Of a DNA stretch of 8,883 nt, positions 1-6,209 are shown piece by piece. The notes under the pieces were generated by a model. It was given only the letters and a program-made list of their open reading frames with translations, was not told the origin of the DNA and ran no database searches. A program made the position numbers and the translations under genes. The stretch's first letter is position 1, and the number at the start of each line of letters is the position of its first letter. This DNA is from JBBIQS01 sp037442205 (GTDB lineage: Bacteria; Myxococcota; Myxococcia; Myxococcales; UBA5297): contig JBBIQS010000151.1 in assembly GCA_037442205.1 (NCBI GenBank), positions 1 through 8,883 of the forward strand, given 5' to 3'.

Positions 1-298
1 CGCGCTCTAGGCGCTCGAGGACCATCTGCCGGTACTCCCGGGGGGCGAACCGACGGATCTCGTTCTCGAGGTCCAGCCCCGCGTCGTAGCGGGCGGTCAC
101 GAAGCCGACCTCGCTGTTGCCCCGCCAGAGGAAGCCTCCGGCGCCCTTGAGCCGCTGAATGAATCCGTCGAGCAGCTCCCTGCCCTCCGGCTTGGCCATG
201 ACCGCGCGCAGGTTGCCGATGCGCCGGTCGCGGTCCCGCTCCTCGAGCTTCTGGAGCGCGGCCTGGACCTTGGGGTCGTCGTGTCGGGACCGGGCCAT
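1..298 (-). CDS. Bbp19-like phage protein, partial (C-terminus cut by window edge)
   Basis: The frame opens at an ATG three bases after the portal stop and runs without a stop to the left edge, giving 99 residues and no C-terminus. An AGGGG lies at 305-309, six bases before the start. Residues 1-30 are highly charged (many Asp, Arg, Lys, Glu) and probably helical. Residues 36-99 match the pattern I recall for the Bbp19-like phage domain: a Gly-Arg followed by Leu-Leu, then a Trp-Arg-Gly-Asn-Ser-Glu segment, Tyr-Asp-Ala-Gly-Leu, and Pro-x-x-Tyr-x-x-Met near the end. That family is named after Bordetella phage BPP-1 and is, as I recall, found near the portal in podovirus genomes, as here. Its role is unknown; a head-assembly part is inferred from position only. 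The family call rests on memory of the motif. Confidence 0.7.
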   Translation of the reverse strand, partial: MARSRHDDPKVQAALQKLEERDRDRRIGNLRAVMAKPEGRELLDGFIQRLKGAGGFLWRGNSEVGFVTARYDAGLDLENEIRRFAPREYRQMVLERLER

Positions 299-301
299 CG
301 G

Positions 302-2065
302 CTACCCCTGCCCTTCCGGAACGGCCGCCGCGGCGGCAGGACCCAGCGTTCCCATCAGCTGTCCGAGGGCGTTGTCCGGAGCCACCGGGGCCTGGCCCAA
401 GTTTTTGGCCCCCTGGCTGGCCATCATCGCCATCTGCGCCTGCTGGGCCTGGGCCGCCTGCTGCGCCCGCTGCTGGCGAAGAGCGGCCATCTCCTCGGCG
501 CTCTTGAGGTCCTCCGGCGAGACGCCGAGCATCGTGGCGTAGCGCTGGATCAACCGGTCGGTGGCCAGGTTGTCGAGGGCGTCGGGGACCGACTGCGCAA
601 GCACCTGGATGAACCGCACCAGCTGCTCGACGGCGGTGGTGCCCAGCATCTTCTGGGCCTGGGCCAGGATGCTGATGTACTCGACGCGCAGCGTCTGGCC
701 GCGCAGCTCCTTGGGAACCGGGGGAATCAGCCCCCGCCGCAGCATGATCTGGAAGGTGCGGTCCACCAGCGGGTCGAGCAGCTCGTCGTTGAGCCGCTCG
801 AGCACCGGCCCCAGCTGCAGCATCTTCTCCTGCTGCCGGGCCCGGATCTCCTCGGCCGTGATCTCGCGGCGGTCCGACTCGAAAAACATCAAAAACAAGT
901 CGGCGAACATCGCCTGCATGACCCGCTGCTCGTGGCGGTTGATCTCCTCGCCGAGGAAGCGGACGCCGTTGGGGTCGATCAGGTAGGCCGGCTCGTAGCG
1001 CCCCTGGGCAGTCTCGTCGACGTAGGTCATGTCGCCGGCGACCATCGAGACCCGGGCGTTGCGCAGGCTGGTCGGACCCTTCATCGACGGGGTGACCATC
1101 TTCGCCACCGCCTTGGCCTTCTCCATCTCGTAGGTCTGGAGGGCCTTGGCGTCGCCCAGCGCGTCCATCGCCGGCGAGTGGCCGTAGACGTCCTCGCCGG
1201 TGGTCGACCAGCGCGGAGCCATGACCGGGAACGACTCGTAGCCGCTCCTGCGGAGGACCTTGTCCTCCTCGGAGCCGGTGGGGCCCTCCAACTCCAGCCA
1301 CACGGAGAGGTAGGGCATGTGCCGGTTGTCGATGAACCGCGGATCGGCGTCCTCGTTCGGCTCGATGACGTGGAGCACCTTCCGCCACGCACCCAGCTTC
1401 CGCTCGCGATAGAGCTGCTGGACCGCCAGCGAGCAGTTCTCGAAGCCGAACTTCTTCACCAGCTGGCGGACCGTCATTCCGAACTCGCGGTAGCAGACGT
1501 CCACCCGCAGCCGGTCGCTGTTGTCGAGGCAGTAGCTGCCCAGCGGGAATACGTAGGCGCGCACCACGTCCTCGTCGTCCTCCTCGAGGTACAGCGCCGT
1601 GGTCCCGAAAGCCCCGATGTCCAGGTAGTCGAGCACCAATCCGGCGTAGGTGTTGCTCTTGGCGAAGACGGCGAACATCTCGTCCTCGACCGCGTTCAGC
1701 CAGCTGCGCACCACGTCCGAGTGCTCGAGCGCCGGAATCCGCGTCGACAGCTTGAACCACTTCCGGGCCGGGCTCGTGATTCCGGCCATCATCCCGCTGG
1801 CCATGATCCGAAGCGCACGGAGCGGGCTCAGGTTGATGATCTTGTCGTTTCGCTTCCTGCCCTGGTTGGCGTCCTGCACCAGCCACCGGCTGCGCCGCGG
1901 CTGGAAGTAGTCGCTGATCTCCCGCCAGTGCTGGTCCCAGGTCGAGCGATCGTTCTTGAGCTGGCTCCACCTGGTCAGGTAGCGCTGGCGCAGGGTCTCG
2001 CCGCTGGGGAACGGCGCCGGCGGAGCGGCCGCGGCCTTCTCGGACTTGTCGCCCGGCCGAGCCAT
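302..2065 (-). CDS. Portal protein, T7-type head-tail connector family
   Basis: This 587-residue protein should form the ring at one capsid vertex through which the terminase pumps DNA and to which the tail attaches. Family marks in order: the N-terminal Trp43-x-x-His-Trp-x-x-Ile-Ser-Asp-Tyr-Phe signature with Pro-Arg-Arg near 56-58; a helix with Met-Met-Ala-Gly at 92-95; the Gly296-His-Ser-Pro-Ala-Met stretch followed by a long helix and a Thr-Pro-x-Met-Lys-Gly at 325-330; and Glu401-Ile-Thr-Ala-Glu-Glu-Ile leading into the Pro-Leu-Val-Asp-Arg helix at 432-436. The length fits the family (roughly 500-600). The tail from about 525 is Gln/Ala/Met-rich low complexity, perhaps a disordered or coiled end. 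ATG at 2065 has a strong GGGAGGGG at 2072-2079, six bases upstream, and lies one base after the upstream stop. The antisense strand is also open over most of the gene, a GC-bias effect. Confidence 0.95.
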   Translation of the reverse strand: MARPGDKSEKAAAAPPAPFPSGETLRQRYLTRWSQLKNDRSTWDQHWREISDYFQPRRSRWLVQDANQGRKRNDKIINLSPLRALRIMASGMMAGITSPARKWFKLSTRIPALEHSDVVRSWLNAVEDEMFAVFAKSNTYAGLVLDYLDIGAFGTTALYLEEDDEDVVRAYVFPLGSYCLDNSDRLRVDVCYREFGMTVRQLVKKFGFENCSLAVQQLYRERKLGAWRKVLHVIEPNEDADPRFIDNRHMPYLSVWLELEGPTGSEEDKVLRRSGYESFPVMAPRWSTTGEDVYGHSPAMDALGDAKALQTYEMEKAKAVAKMVTPSMKGPTSLRNARVSMVAGDMTYVDETAQGRYEPAYLIDPNGVRFLGEEINRHEQRVMQAMFADLFLMFFESDRREITAEEIRARQQEKMLQLGPVLERLNDELLDPLVDRTFQIMLRRGLIPPVPKELRGQTLRVEYISILAQAQKMLGTTAVEQLVRFIQVLAQSVPDALDNLATDRLIQRYATMLGVSPEDLKSAEEMAALRQQRAQQAAQAQQAQMAMMASQGAKNLGQAPVAPDNALGQLMGTLGPAAAAAVPEGQG

Positions 2066-2066
2066 C

Positions 2067-2480
2067 TCAGACCCCTCCCAGCTTCTTCAGCGTGGCGGCG
2101 CTGCCGTTGAGCGGGGAGACCTTCGAGGCCATCCCCGGGCCTTGCCCTCCCTGGCTGCGCTTGATCTGCTCCACCAGCCAGCTGTCGCCCCGGGCCGGGC
2201 TGTCGAGACCCTTCGGGCCGCTCAGGAAGGTGGAGTCGATGCCCGCGGACCCGAAGATGTTCTTGCGCACGTACTTGGCGATGTCGGCGATCTGGACGTC
2301 TCCGGCGTCGGGCGCTCCGGGAGGCTGGTCGCCGGTGGCCGGCGACGGAATCAGGTCAACGCCGTTGGTACGTCCATTGGCGCCATAGGCGGTTCCCGCC
2401 TGCACGTTCCCGTTCCTTCGAGGAGTGGAGCCGTCCGAATGCCCCTCGGAGTCGATGCCGATGCCAAGAAAGCCACCCAT
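2067..2480 (-). CDS. Unrecognised 137-residue protein between terminase and portal
   Basis: I do not recognise this protein. ATG at 2480 sits two bases after the terminase large-subunit stop and has GGGAGG at 2488-2493, seven bases upstream, so this start is well supported even though the open frame continues upstream inside the terminase gene. Residues 1-65 are rich in Gly, Ser, Asp, Asn and Pro and look disordered, with no Cys and no membrane segment. The second half is more ordered, with a probable helix (Ile-Ala-Lys-Tyr-Val-Arg-Lys) and another around Ser-Trp-Leu-Val-Glu-Gln-Ile. The end is Lys/Gly-rich. It ends one base before the portal start, so it is part of the same transcript and almost certainly made late. 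A small structural or assembly role is a position-based guess only. Confidence 0.8.
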   Translation of the reverse strand: MGGFLGIGIDSEGHSDGSTPRRNGNVQAGTAYGANGRTNGVDLIPSPATGDQPPGAPDAGDVQIADIAKYVRKNIFGSAGIDSTFLSGPKGLDSPARGDSWLVEQIKRSQGGQGPGMASKVSPLNGSAATLKKLGGV

Positions 2481-2482
2481 GC

Positions 2483-3931
2483 TCAGGCCTCCCTCGAGGA
2501 GAAGGGGTCGAAGTCGGCCACCACGCGCGAGCCCTGGCGGCGCTCGAGCGCGTCCATCCGCCAGTCCCGGGGCCGGACCGTCTGGGCGAAGGTGAACGCC
2601 AGGGCGTCGGCGCGGTCGGGGCTGCCGATGCCGCGCTTGGCCATGGACTCCTTGGGCTCGAGCAACATCCGGTTCGACTTGTCGCGCAGCATCCGCGGCG
2701 CGGTCAGCTGCCCGATGAGCTGGGGATCCTGAGGAATGGCGCCGCCGGCGCGAATCCACTCCGCCAGCCGCCACCACATCTCGGTGCGCTTGTTGGCGAA
2801 GCGGCGAGAGTCCTGGGCGGCTCCGCCGGACTGCACGCGGATGTTCTCGTAGCCGAGCTGGTCCAGGCGGTCGCAGACGCCCACCCCGATGCCGTTGGCG
2901 TCGATGAGCACGCCGTCGGGGTGCCACCTCTCGATCGCGTCGGACACCTGGCCGACCAGGGCCATGGTGTCCAGTTCGGAGTAGATGGCCGGGGCGAAGG
3001 CGACCAGGCCCTGGCGGGAGAAGATGACCGACTCGTCGGAGCCCATGCCAGCGCCGCCGACGTCCACCCCGAGCGTCTTGGGCTCCTCCCGGTACTGCGC
3101 CTCACCGTAGGCCCGGCGCGACGCCTGGGTGCACTCGTCCGGCCCCAGCAGCTTGTCGGACTGCTTCTTGGGGAAGAGGCCCCGGACGTTCGTCCGCACC
3201 CAGTCGGAGTCGTAGCCGTAGAGCCTGATCTGCTCCCGTGCCCACTCGATGTCGATGCGGGTGGCGCGATGGGGGTCGTCCGGGTCGCCGCTGATCTCGA
3301 TGACGTTCCAGAGCCCGCGGTTGGTCTCGCAGGCGTCCCAGAGCGGGCCCTCGGTGAGGGTGGGATTGCCTGCCTGCACCAGGCGGTTGAAGACGCCGGT
3401 GGAGAGCGAGGCGTCGGCGGCGGCGACCACGCCGGCGGGAATGGACCCGCTCTCGTCGATGAAGACGAAGGTGGTATCGCCGTGCAGGCCGGCCAGGGTG
3501 TCGGCCTGGCGGCTGGGGTCGGCGTCCCGGGACCAGCTCCGGGCGGAGATGAACCAGGTCTCCGGCGCGGCCCTGTAGACGAAGCGCTCGGCCGACCACT
3601 TGAAGTGGGCCTTGAGCAGCTCGGACTTCCCCTGCCATTTCGCCAGCTCAGCCCAGAGGCCGTCCCGGAGGTTGTCCTCCGTGATGCTGGTCGCCAGCAT
3701 CTTCGGGTGGGCGAAGCAGACCATGCCCCACAGCCCGATCCAGGCCATCCCGCAGGTCTTGCCGGGGCCCTTGCAGGCCTTGAGCGCCGTCCGCTTGTGG
3801 CTGAGGACCGATCGCAGCAGCTTGGCCTGCCAGGGGTCCGGCTCGGCCTTGAGCACCTCGCGCACGAAGATGACCGGGTCCTCGCGCCAGCGGCGCAAGC
3901 TGTCCACCACCGCGGCGTTCAGGGCGCTCAT
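2483..3931 (-). CDS. terL: Terminase large subunit (packaging ATPase and nuclease)
   Basis: This 482-residue protein is the motor that cuts concatemeric DNA and drives it through the portal. The N-terminal ATPase has a Walker A loop at 54-59 (Lys-Gly-Pro-Gly-Lys-Thr, with Lys58) and a Walker B at about 155-160 ending in Asp159-Glu160, the catalytic carboxylate pair. The C-terminal RNase H-like nuclease shows three separated acidic sites: Asp290 in Gly-Val-Asp-Val-Gly, Asp344 in Leu-Ile-Asp-Ala-Asn, and Asp439/Asp442 in Ser-Pro-Asp-Arg-Ala-Asp-Ala. Length and domain order are normal and both active sites look intact. ATG at 3931 overlaps the small-subunit stop as ATGA, with AAGGGGG four bases upstream at 3936-3942, so the two subunits are probably translationally coupled. 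The Walker A is compact compared with the usual eight-residue loop. The specific packaging type (cos or pac) cannot be read. Confidence 0.96.
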   Translation of the reverse strand: MSALNAAVVDSLRRWREDPVIFVREVLKAEPDPWQAKLLRSVLSHKRTALKACKGPGKTCGMAWIGLWGMVCFAHPKMLATSITEDNLRDGLWAELAKWQGKSELLKAHFKWSAERFVYRAAPETWFISARSWSRDADPSRQADTLAGLHGDTTFVFIDESGSIPAGVVAAADASLSTGVFNRLVQAGNPTLTEGPLWDACETNRGLWNVIEISGDPDDPHRATRIDIEWAREQIRLYGYDSDWVRTNVRGLFPKKQSDKLLGPDECTQASRRAYGEAQYREEPKTLGVDVGGAGMGSDESVIFSRQGLVAFAPAIYSELDTMALVGQVSDAIERWHPDGVLIDANGIGVGVCDRLDQLGYENIRVQSGGAAQDSRRFANKRTEMWWRLAEWIRAGGAIPQDPQLIGQLTAPRMLRDKSNRMLLEPKESMAKRGIGSPDRADALAFTFAQTVRPRDWRMDALERRQGSRVVADFDPFSSREA

Positions 3932-4470
3932 CGAGCCCCCTTCGCGGCGGCCTTGGGCTTGGACGCCTCCAGGATGAGCTGCTCGAGCGTCAGCTGGCCG
4001 CTGAACTCCACCCGCTCCTTGAACAGCTCCAGGTGCTTGCCCAGCAGCTCCAGCGCCTTGAGCTTGTCGTGGAGGCGCACCTTGCGGACGATGCCGCCGG
4101 GGCCGTCGCCCTCCTGTCCGGGAAGGACCTCGTCCGACTCCAGCGACGCCAGCGCCCGCGCCACGTCCTCGGGCAGCTCGTGCACCGGCTTGAGTCGGCC
4201 GTCCGCGTCGAAGGCCTGGCGCAGGTCCACGAAGGCGACACGCATCAGCTCCTGCAGCACGCGCTCCGCCTTGAGCTCGAGCTTCTCCTCGCGGCGCTTC
4301 ATGCCGTCGGCCACTGCGGCCTTGACCTTGGCATATCCCAACAGCCGCGAGGCCTGAGACTCGGCCGTGTGTTTTGAGTAGCCGGCCCGGATCGCGGCCT
4401 GCGTCCCGTTGAGGTCGACGAGGTACTCGCGGACGAACCGCTCCTGCTTGGGAGTGAGGCCGCTGCCCAT
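3928..4470 (-). CDS. terS: Terminase small subunit (DNA recognition)
   Basis: This 180-residue protein should bind the packaging-initiation site on viral DNA and load the large subunit. Residues 5-55 are the typical start of the terminase small-subunit (Terminase_2) family: Leu-Thr-Pro-Lys-Gln-Glu-Arg-Phe-Val, Tyr-Leu, Asn-Gly-Thr-Gln-Ala-Ala-Ile-Arg-Ala-Gly-Tyr-Ser, then a helix with Ala-Ser-Arg-Leu-Leu. The 21-53 stretch is the helix-turn-helix. Residues 57-90 and 130-155 are charged helices likely used for oligomerisation, and the tail is Lys/Ala-rich. It overlaps the large-subunit start by four bases. ATG at 4470 is the first usable start in its frame and gives the complete family N-terminus, but no Shine-Dalgarno is visible in the 38-base gap upstream. 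That gap holds a five-base dyad with a three-base spacer at 4488-4500. Reading through from the previous gene may help initiation. Confidence 0.95.
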   Translation of the reverse strand: MGSGLTPKQERFVREYLVDLNGTQAAIRAGYSKHTAESQASRLLGYAKVKAAVADGMKRREEKLELKAERVLQELMRVAFVDLRQAFDADGRLKPVHELPEDVARALASLESDEVLPGQEGDGPGGIVRKVRLHDKLKALELLGKHLELFKERVEFSGQLTLEQLILEASKPKAAAKGAR

Positions 4471-4487
4471 ACGACCATGTTCAGCGG

Positions 4488-4500
4488 GTTGTTGGACAAC
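4488..4500. promoter_or_regulatory. Small dyad in the gap before the terminase genes
   Basis: GTTGT and ACAAC are separated by TGG. This lies in the widest spacing of the packaging block (4471-4508), just where the terminase small subunit lacks a Shine-Dalgarno. A five-base dyad can arise by chance. It could be an operator or a weak RNA hairpin; neither is shown. Confidence 0.15.
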
Positions 4501-4508
4501 GACCGGAA

Positions 4509-4787
4509 TCAGCCAGCGGACGGCGACCGGCGGCCCATCCAGTCGCGGATCGCGGTCCTCAGGCGTTCATCGGCACGCTTCGCCTGCTCGTCGCCCTCGG
4601 CGTCGGCGTAGGCCAGCGCGGCCTGGAGCACACGGTCCCAGCCCGACCGATAGCTGCGCAGGGGCCGGGAGAAATCTTCGGGATTCCGCCGCCGGGCCTT
4701 GATGTGGCCCCAGCAGAGCCCGCTGCGGGGCGCCGCGGGACGGTCGCATCCGTCCACTGCGCAGAGTTCTGGCGCCCCTTCGACCAC
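4509..4787 (-). CDS. Small protein with N-terminal Cys/His zinc-finger motif
   Basis: This 92-residue protein carries an N-terminal Cys9-x4-Cys14-x10-Cys25-x2-His28 pattern followed by a basic Lys-Ala-Arg-Arg-Arg run. That spacing is common at the N-terminus of phage HNH endonucleases and other phage DNA-binding proteins (the Gly-Cys-Asp-Arg-Pro and Gly-Leu-Cys-x-x-His elements). No HNH catalytic block follows: residues 45-86 are a charged helical segment ending in Arg-Asp-Trp-Met. The finger therefore stands alone, and a nuclease call is not justified. Start is GTG at 4787 with GGGGAGG at 4795-4801, seven bases upstream, and two bases after the preceding stop. Zinc binding is inferred from the residues. 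Position directly before the terminase genes hints at a packaging or late-regulatory role, but nothing in the protein proves it. Confidence 0.75.
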   Translation of the reverse strand: MVEGAPELCAVDGCDRPAAPRSGLCWGHIKARRRNPEDFSRPLRSYRSGWDRVLQAALAYADAEGDEQAKRADERLRTAIRDWMGRRSPSAG

Positions 4788-4789
4788 CG

Positions 4790-5227
4790 TCAGCCCTCCC
4801 CGCCCACCAGCGTGAGCCCGGGCCGCGGGCCCTTCCGCCCGAACTTCGGCGCGACCTCGTCGAGGACCCGGAACATCCGCGCCTCGGCGATCTCGATGTT
4901 CGCCGCGTTGATGCTGGTGCTGGCTCCGCCCTCACCATCGCTGTATCTGCGCCAAGCCTCTCGGTAGGCGCCGACCGCGGCGGCGAGGCGGTCCAGCGCC
5001 GTGGATTTCGGCGCCCCCTTGAGCTTCGCCAGCTCGGCCCGGAGCGAGTCGTTCTCGGCGCTCAGCCCCAGCACCCGGCCTTGGAGCGCCGCGACCGCCC
5101 CCGGAAACTCGTCTCCGCACCGCGGGCACCAGAACCAGGGATCAGCGCCAGCGCCTCCGAGAATGCTTGCTACCGCCGCCCGGATCTTCCGGGCCGCCAC
5201 CACCACGCCCTTCGCGTTGTCCCACAT
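4790..5227 (-). CDS. Unrecognised 145-residue protein with CxxC and coiled coil
   Basis: First gene of the packaging block. ATG at 5227 has GGAGG at 5233-5237, five bases upstream, and follows the 310-base non-coding gap. Residues 1-28 form an Ala/Val-rich, mildly amphipathic helix with three basic residues; it is too charged for a clear membrane segment. Residues 31-38 read Trp-Phe-Trp-Cys-Pro-Arg-Cys-Gly, half of a zinc-ribbon with no second Cys pair in the chain, so metal binding would need a dimer or other ligands. Residues 45-72 have a Leu/Ala heptad pattern typical of a short coiled coil, which would allow dimerisation. Residues 108-127 form another helix, followed by a basic Gly-Arg-Lys-Gly-Pro-Arg-Pro segment. 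I do not recognise the family. It ends two bases before the next gene, so the two are cotranscribed. Confidence 0.75.
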   Translation of the reverse strand: MWDNAKGVVVAARKIRAAVASILGGAGADPWFWCPRCGDEFPGAVAALQGRVLGLSAENDSLRAELAKLKGAPKSTALDRLAAAVGAYREAWRRYSDGEGGASTSINAANIEIAEARMFRVLDEVAPKFGRKGPRPGLTLVGGEG

Positions 5228-5255
5228 CGCTGCCTCCGCCTTTCGTTCAACCAGC

Positions 5256-5267
5256 CGGTCTCGACCG
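5256..5267. promoter_or_regulatory. Operator-like dyad upstream of packaging block
   Basis: CGGTC and GACCG flank a two-base centre (TC), 29 bases before the ATG at 5227 and just upstream of its ribosome site on the minus strand. It could be a repressor or activator site, or a short RNA stem. In this GC-rich setting five-base arms can occur by chance. Confidence 0.2.
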
Positions 5268-5275
5268 CCGGGACC

Positions 5276-5312
5276 GCCAGATTGCTTTGCGTCGGTTTCG
5301 CGACGATCTGGC
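5276..5312 (-). promoter_or_regulatory. Bulged hairpin in leader of packaging transcript
   Basis: Outer arms GCCAGAT (5276-5282) and ATCTGGC (5306-5312) pair over seven bases. Inner arms CGTCG (5290-5294) and CGACG (5301-5305) add five more base pairs around a six-base loop. On the minus-strand RNA the 5' arm is a continuous 12-base stem side and the 3' arm carries a seven-base bulge. No U-run follows, so this is not an intrinsic terminator. It could be a transcript processing site, a protein-binding leader, or a DNA site. The pairing is seen directly; function is inference. Confidence 0.4.
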
Positions 5313-5335
5313 CTAGTAATGGGTGTCTACGAATG

Positions 5336-5347
5336 GGTTCGTGAACC
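5336..5347. promoter_or_regulatory. Operator-like dyad beside the GA run
   Basis: GGTTC and GAACC flank a GT centre. It lies in the A/T-richer part of the gap, about 27 bases from the GA run. The sequence differs from the dyad at 5256-5267, so the two are not an obvious repeated operator pair. Confidence 0.2.
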
Positions 5348-5370
5348 AGAATTCAATGAGTTAGATGAGG

Positions 5371-5414
<44 letters not shown>

Positions 5415-5423
5415 CATAAGGCT

Positions 5424-5516
5424 CTAAGTGCTTGTTTTTGTTCTTATTCTTTCGTCATTCAGCAACCCGACGATTCTCTTAACCATTGGCTTTCGTTTAG
5501 CTTTTTTCGCGTGCAT
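5424..5516 (-). CDS. Doubtful 30-residue basic open frame
   Basis: ATG at 5516 opens a 30-codon frame ending in TAG at 5424-5426. The peptide is very basic at its start (a His-Ala-Lys-Lys-Ala-Lys-Arg-Lys run) and again near the end. It uses AAA, AGA and ATA codons that the neighbouring genes avoid, and there is no Shine-Dalgarno at normal spacing. It may simply reflect the A-rich minus strand here. It is listed because it begins 22 bases after the last replication gene and could be a tiny DNA-binding peptide, but I think it is more likely non-coding. Confidence 0.15.
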   Translation of the reverse strand: MHAKKAKRKPMVKRIVGLLNDERIRTKTST

Positions 5517-5522
5517 TAAACC

Positions 5523-5553
5523 GACGGAAGTCAACCTCTAGGCCGCATCCGTC
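5523..5553 (-). terminator. Weak candidate terminator at end of replication block
   Basis: On the minus strand GACGGA and TCCGTC pair over six bases (eight with one further pair and one G-U), around a 19-base loop, and only three Ts follow. The 5' arm lies inside the last codons of the upstream gene. Loop length and short T-run argue against an efficient intrinsic terminator; position is the main support. Confidence 0.2.
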
Positions 5554-6209
5554 AGCTTTTGTCGGTTCGACTCCGCGGAAAGTCTCGGGTTTATGAGAAA
5601 GGCGTTCTTGGGGCGGCCTTTGGTCGGAGCCTTGGCTGGCCGCAGCCATCCGGCCTCGACGAGCTGCCCGAGGGCGGCATCGACAACGGCCCGGTCGAAG
5701 AGCTCGACCAGCCCAGGGGTCAACGTGGTCGGCTGGCCCGCGTCCCTCCACGCGGCGATGGCGCACACACAGGGCGCCGCCTCGCGCAGGCGGTCGGAGC
5801 ACCAGGTGGCGACGTCCCCAAGCGAGGCGTCTCCAGCAGACCCGGTCTTCGATGCAGCCACATCCTGTCGCCGCTGCTCCACGCGCTCGAGCGCCCCCTG
5901 GATGCTCACCTGCTTCCGCTGGCCCGCCAGCGGAGAGGGGTCCTCCAGAAGCTGGACGAACAGGTACTCGCCCCCGCTCCGGCTTCCGGAGACGACCTTG
6001 AACCCGAGCGGCAGCAGAACATCGAGCGCATCTCGGACGTTCTGGCGATGGATGGCATCGCGGAGTGGAAGCTCATCCCGCCTGCCGTCTTCGTCGGCTG
6101 GACGTTTCGAGTCCTCCCAGATCCCGAACCCTTTGTTCGTCCACCCTTTGATCAGCAGGTGGCGTTCAGCTTCTGAATTTCTACGCTTCGGCGGCCAGGT
6201 CGTCTTCAC
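5538..6209 (-). CDS. Replication-block protein with C-terminal winged-helix-like segment
   Basis: This 223-residue protein is not confidently recognised. It starts with GTG at 6209, overlapping the helicase stop as GTGA, with a perfect AGGAGG at 6217-6222 seven bases upstream; that decides the start. Residues 48-92 contain a helix (Asp-Ala-Leu-Asp-Val-Leu-Leu) and a strand pair around Gly-Gly-Glu-Tyr-Leu-Phe-Val. Residues 100-118 are a charged helix. The end resembles the winged helix found at the C-terminus of many phage and plasmid primase/helicase proteins: Leu-Val-Glu-Ala-Gly-Trp-Leu-Arg at 183-190, then Lys-Gly-Arg-Pro at 197-200 and a Phe-Leu-Ile-Asn-Pro at 204-208. DNA binding in replication is therefore plausible. 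No primase, nuclease or ATPase active-site motif is visible. Last gene of the replication block. Confidence 0.8.
   Translation of the reverse strand: MKTTWPPKRRNSEAERHLLIKGWTNKGFGIWEDSKRPADEDGRRDELPLRDAIHRQNVRDALDVLLPLGFKVVSGSRSGGEYLFVQLLEDPSPLAGQRKQVSIQGALERVEQRRQDVAASKTGSAGDASLGDVATWCSDRLREAAPCVCAIAAWRDAGQPTTLTPGLVELFDRAVVDAALGQLVEAGWLRPAKAPTKGRPKNAFLINPRLSAESNRQKLTDAA

Noticed and set aside
281..2110. 609-codon plus-strand open frame opposite the portal gene
   Set aside because: It mirrors the portal on the other strand. Its translation is dominated by residues expected from antisense GC-rich codons (His, Leu, Val, Gly, Arg, Asp) and shows no family motif, while the minus strand gives a clear portal.
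2067..2927. 286-codon version of the gene before the portal
   Set aside because: The first half lies inside the terminase large-subunit gene in another frame and is Arg/Pro/Ala-rich. The ATG at 2480 has a strong ribosome site just after the terminase stop.
2921..4357. 478-codon plus-strand open frame opposite the terminase genes
   Set aside because: It spans two clear terminase genes on the other strand and has no recognisable motif; long antisense frames are common at this GC content.
5487..5508. Plus-strand T-run as an intrinsic terminator
   Set aside because: Only a four-base stem with one G-U can be drawn before the Ts, and no plus-strand gene precedes it.
5558..5580. tRNA T-arm-like GGTTCGACTCC
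   Set aside because: The bases around the loop do not form the five-pair T stem, there is no acceptor or anticodon arm, and it lies within the end of a coding gene.
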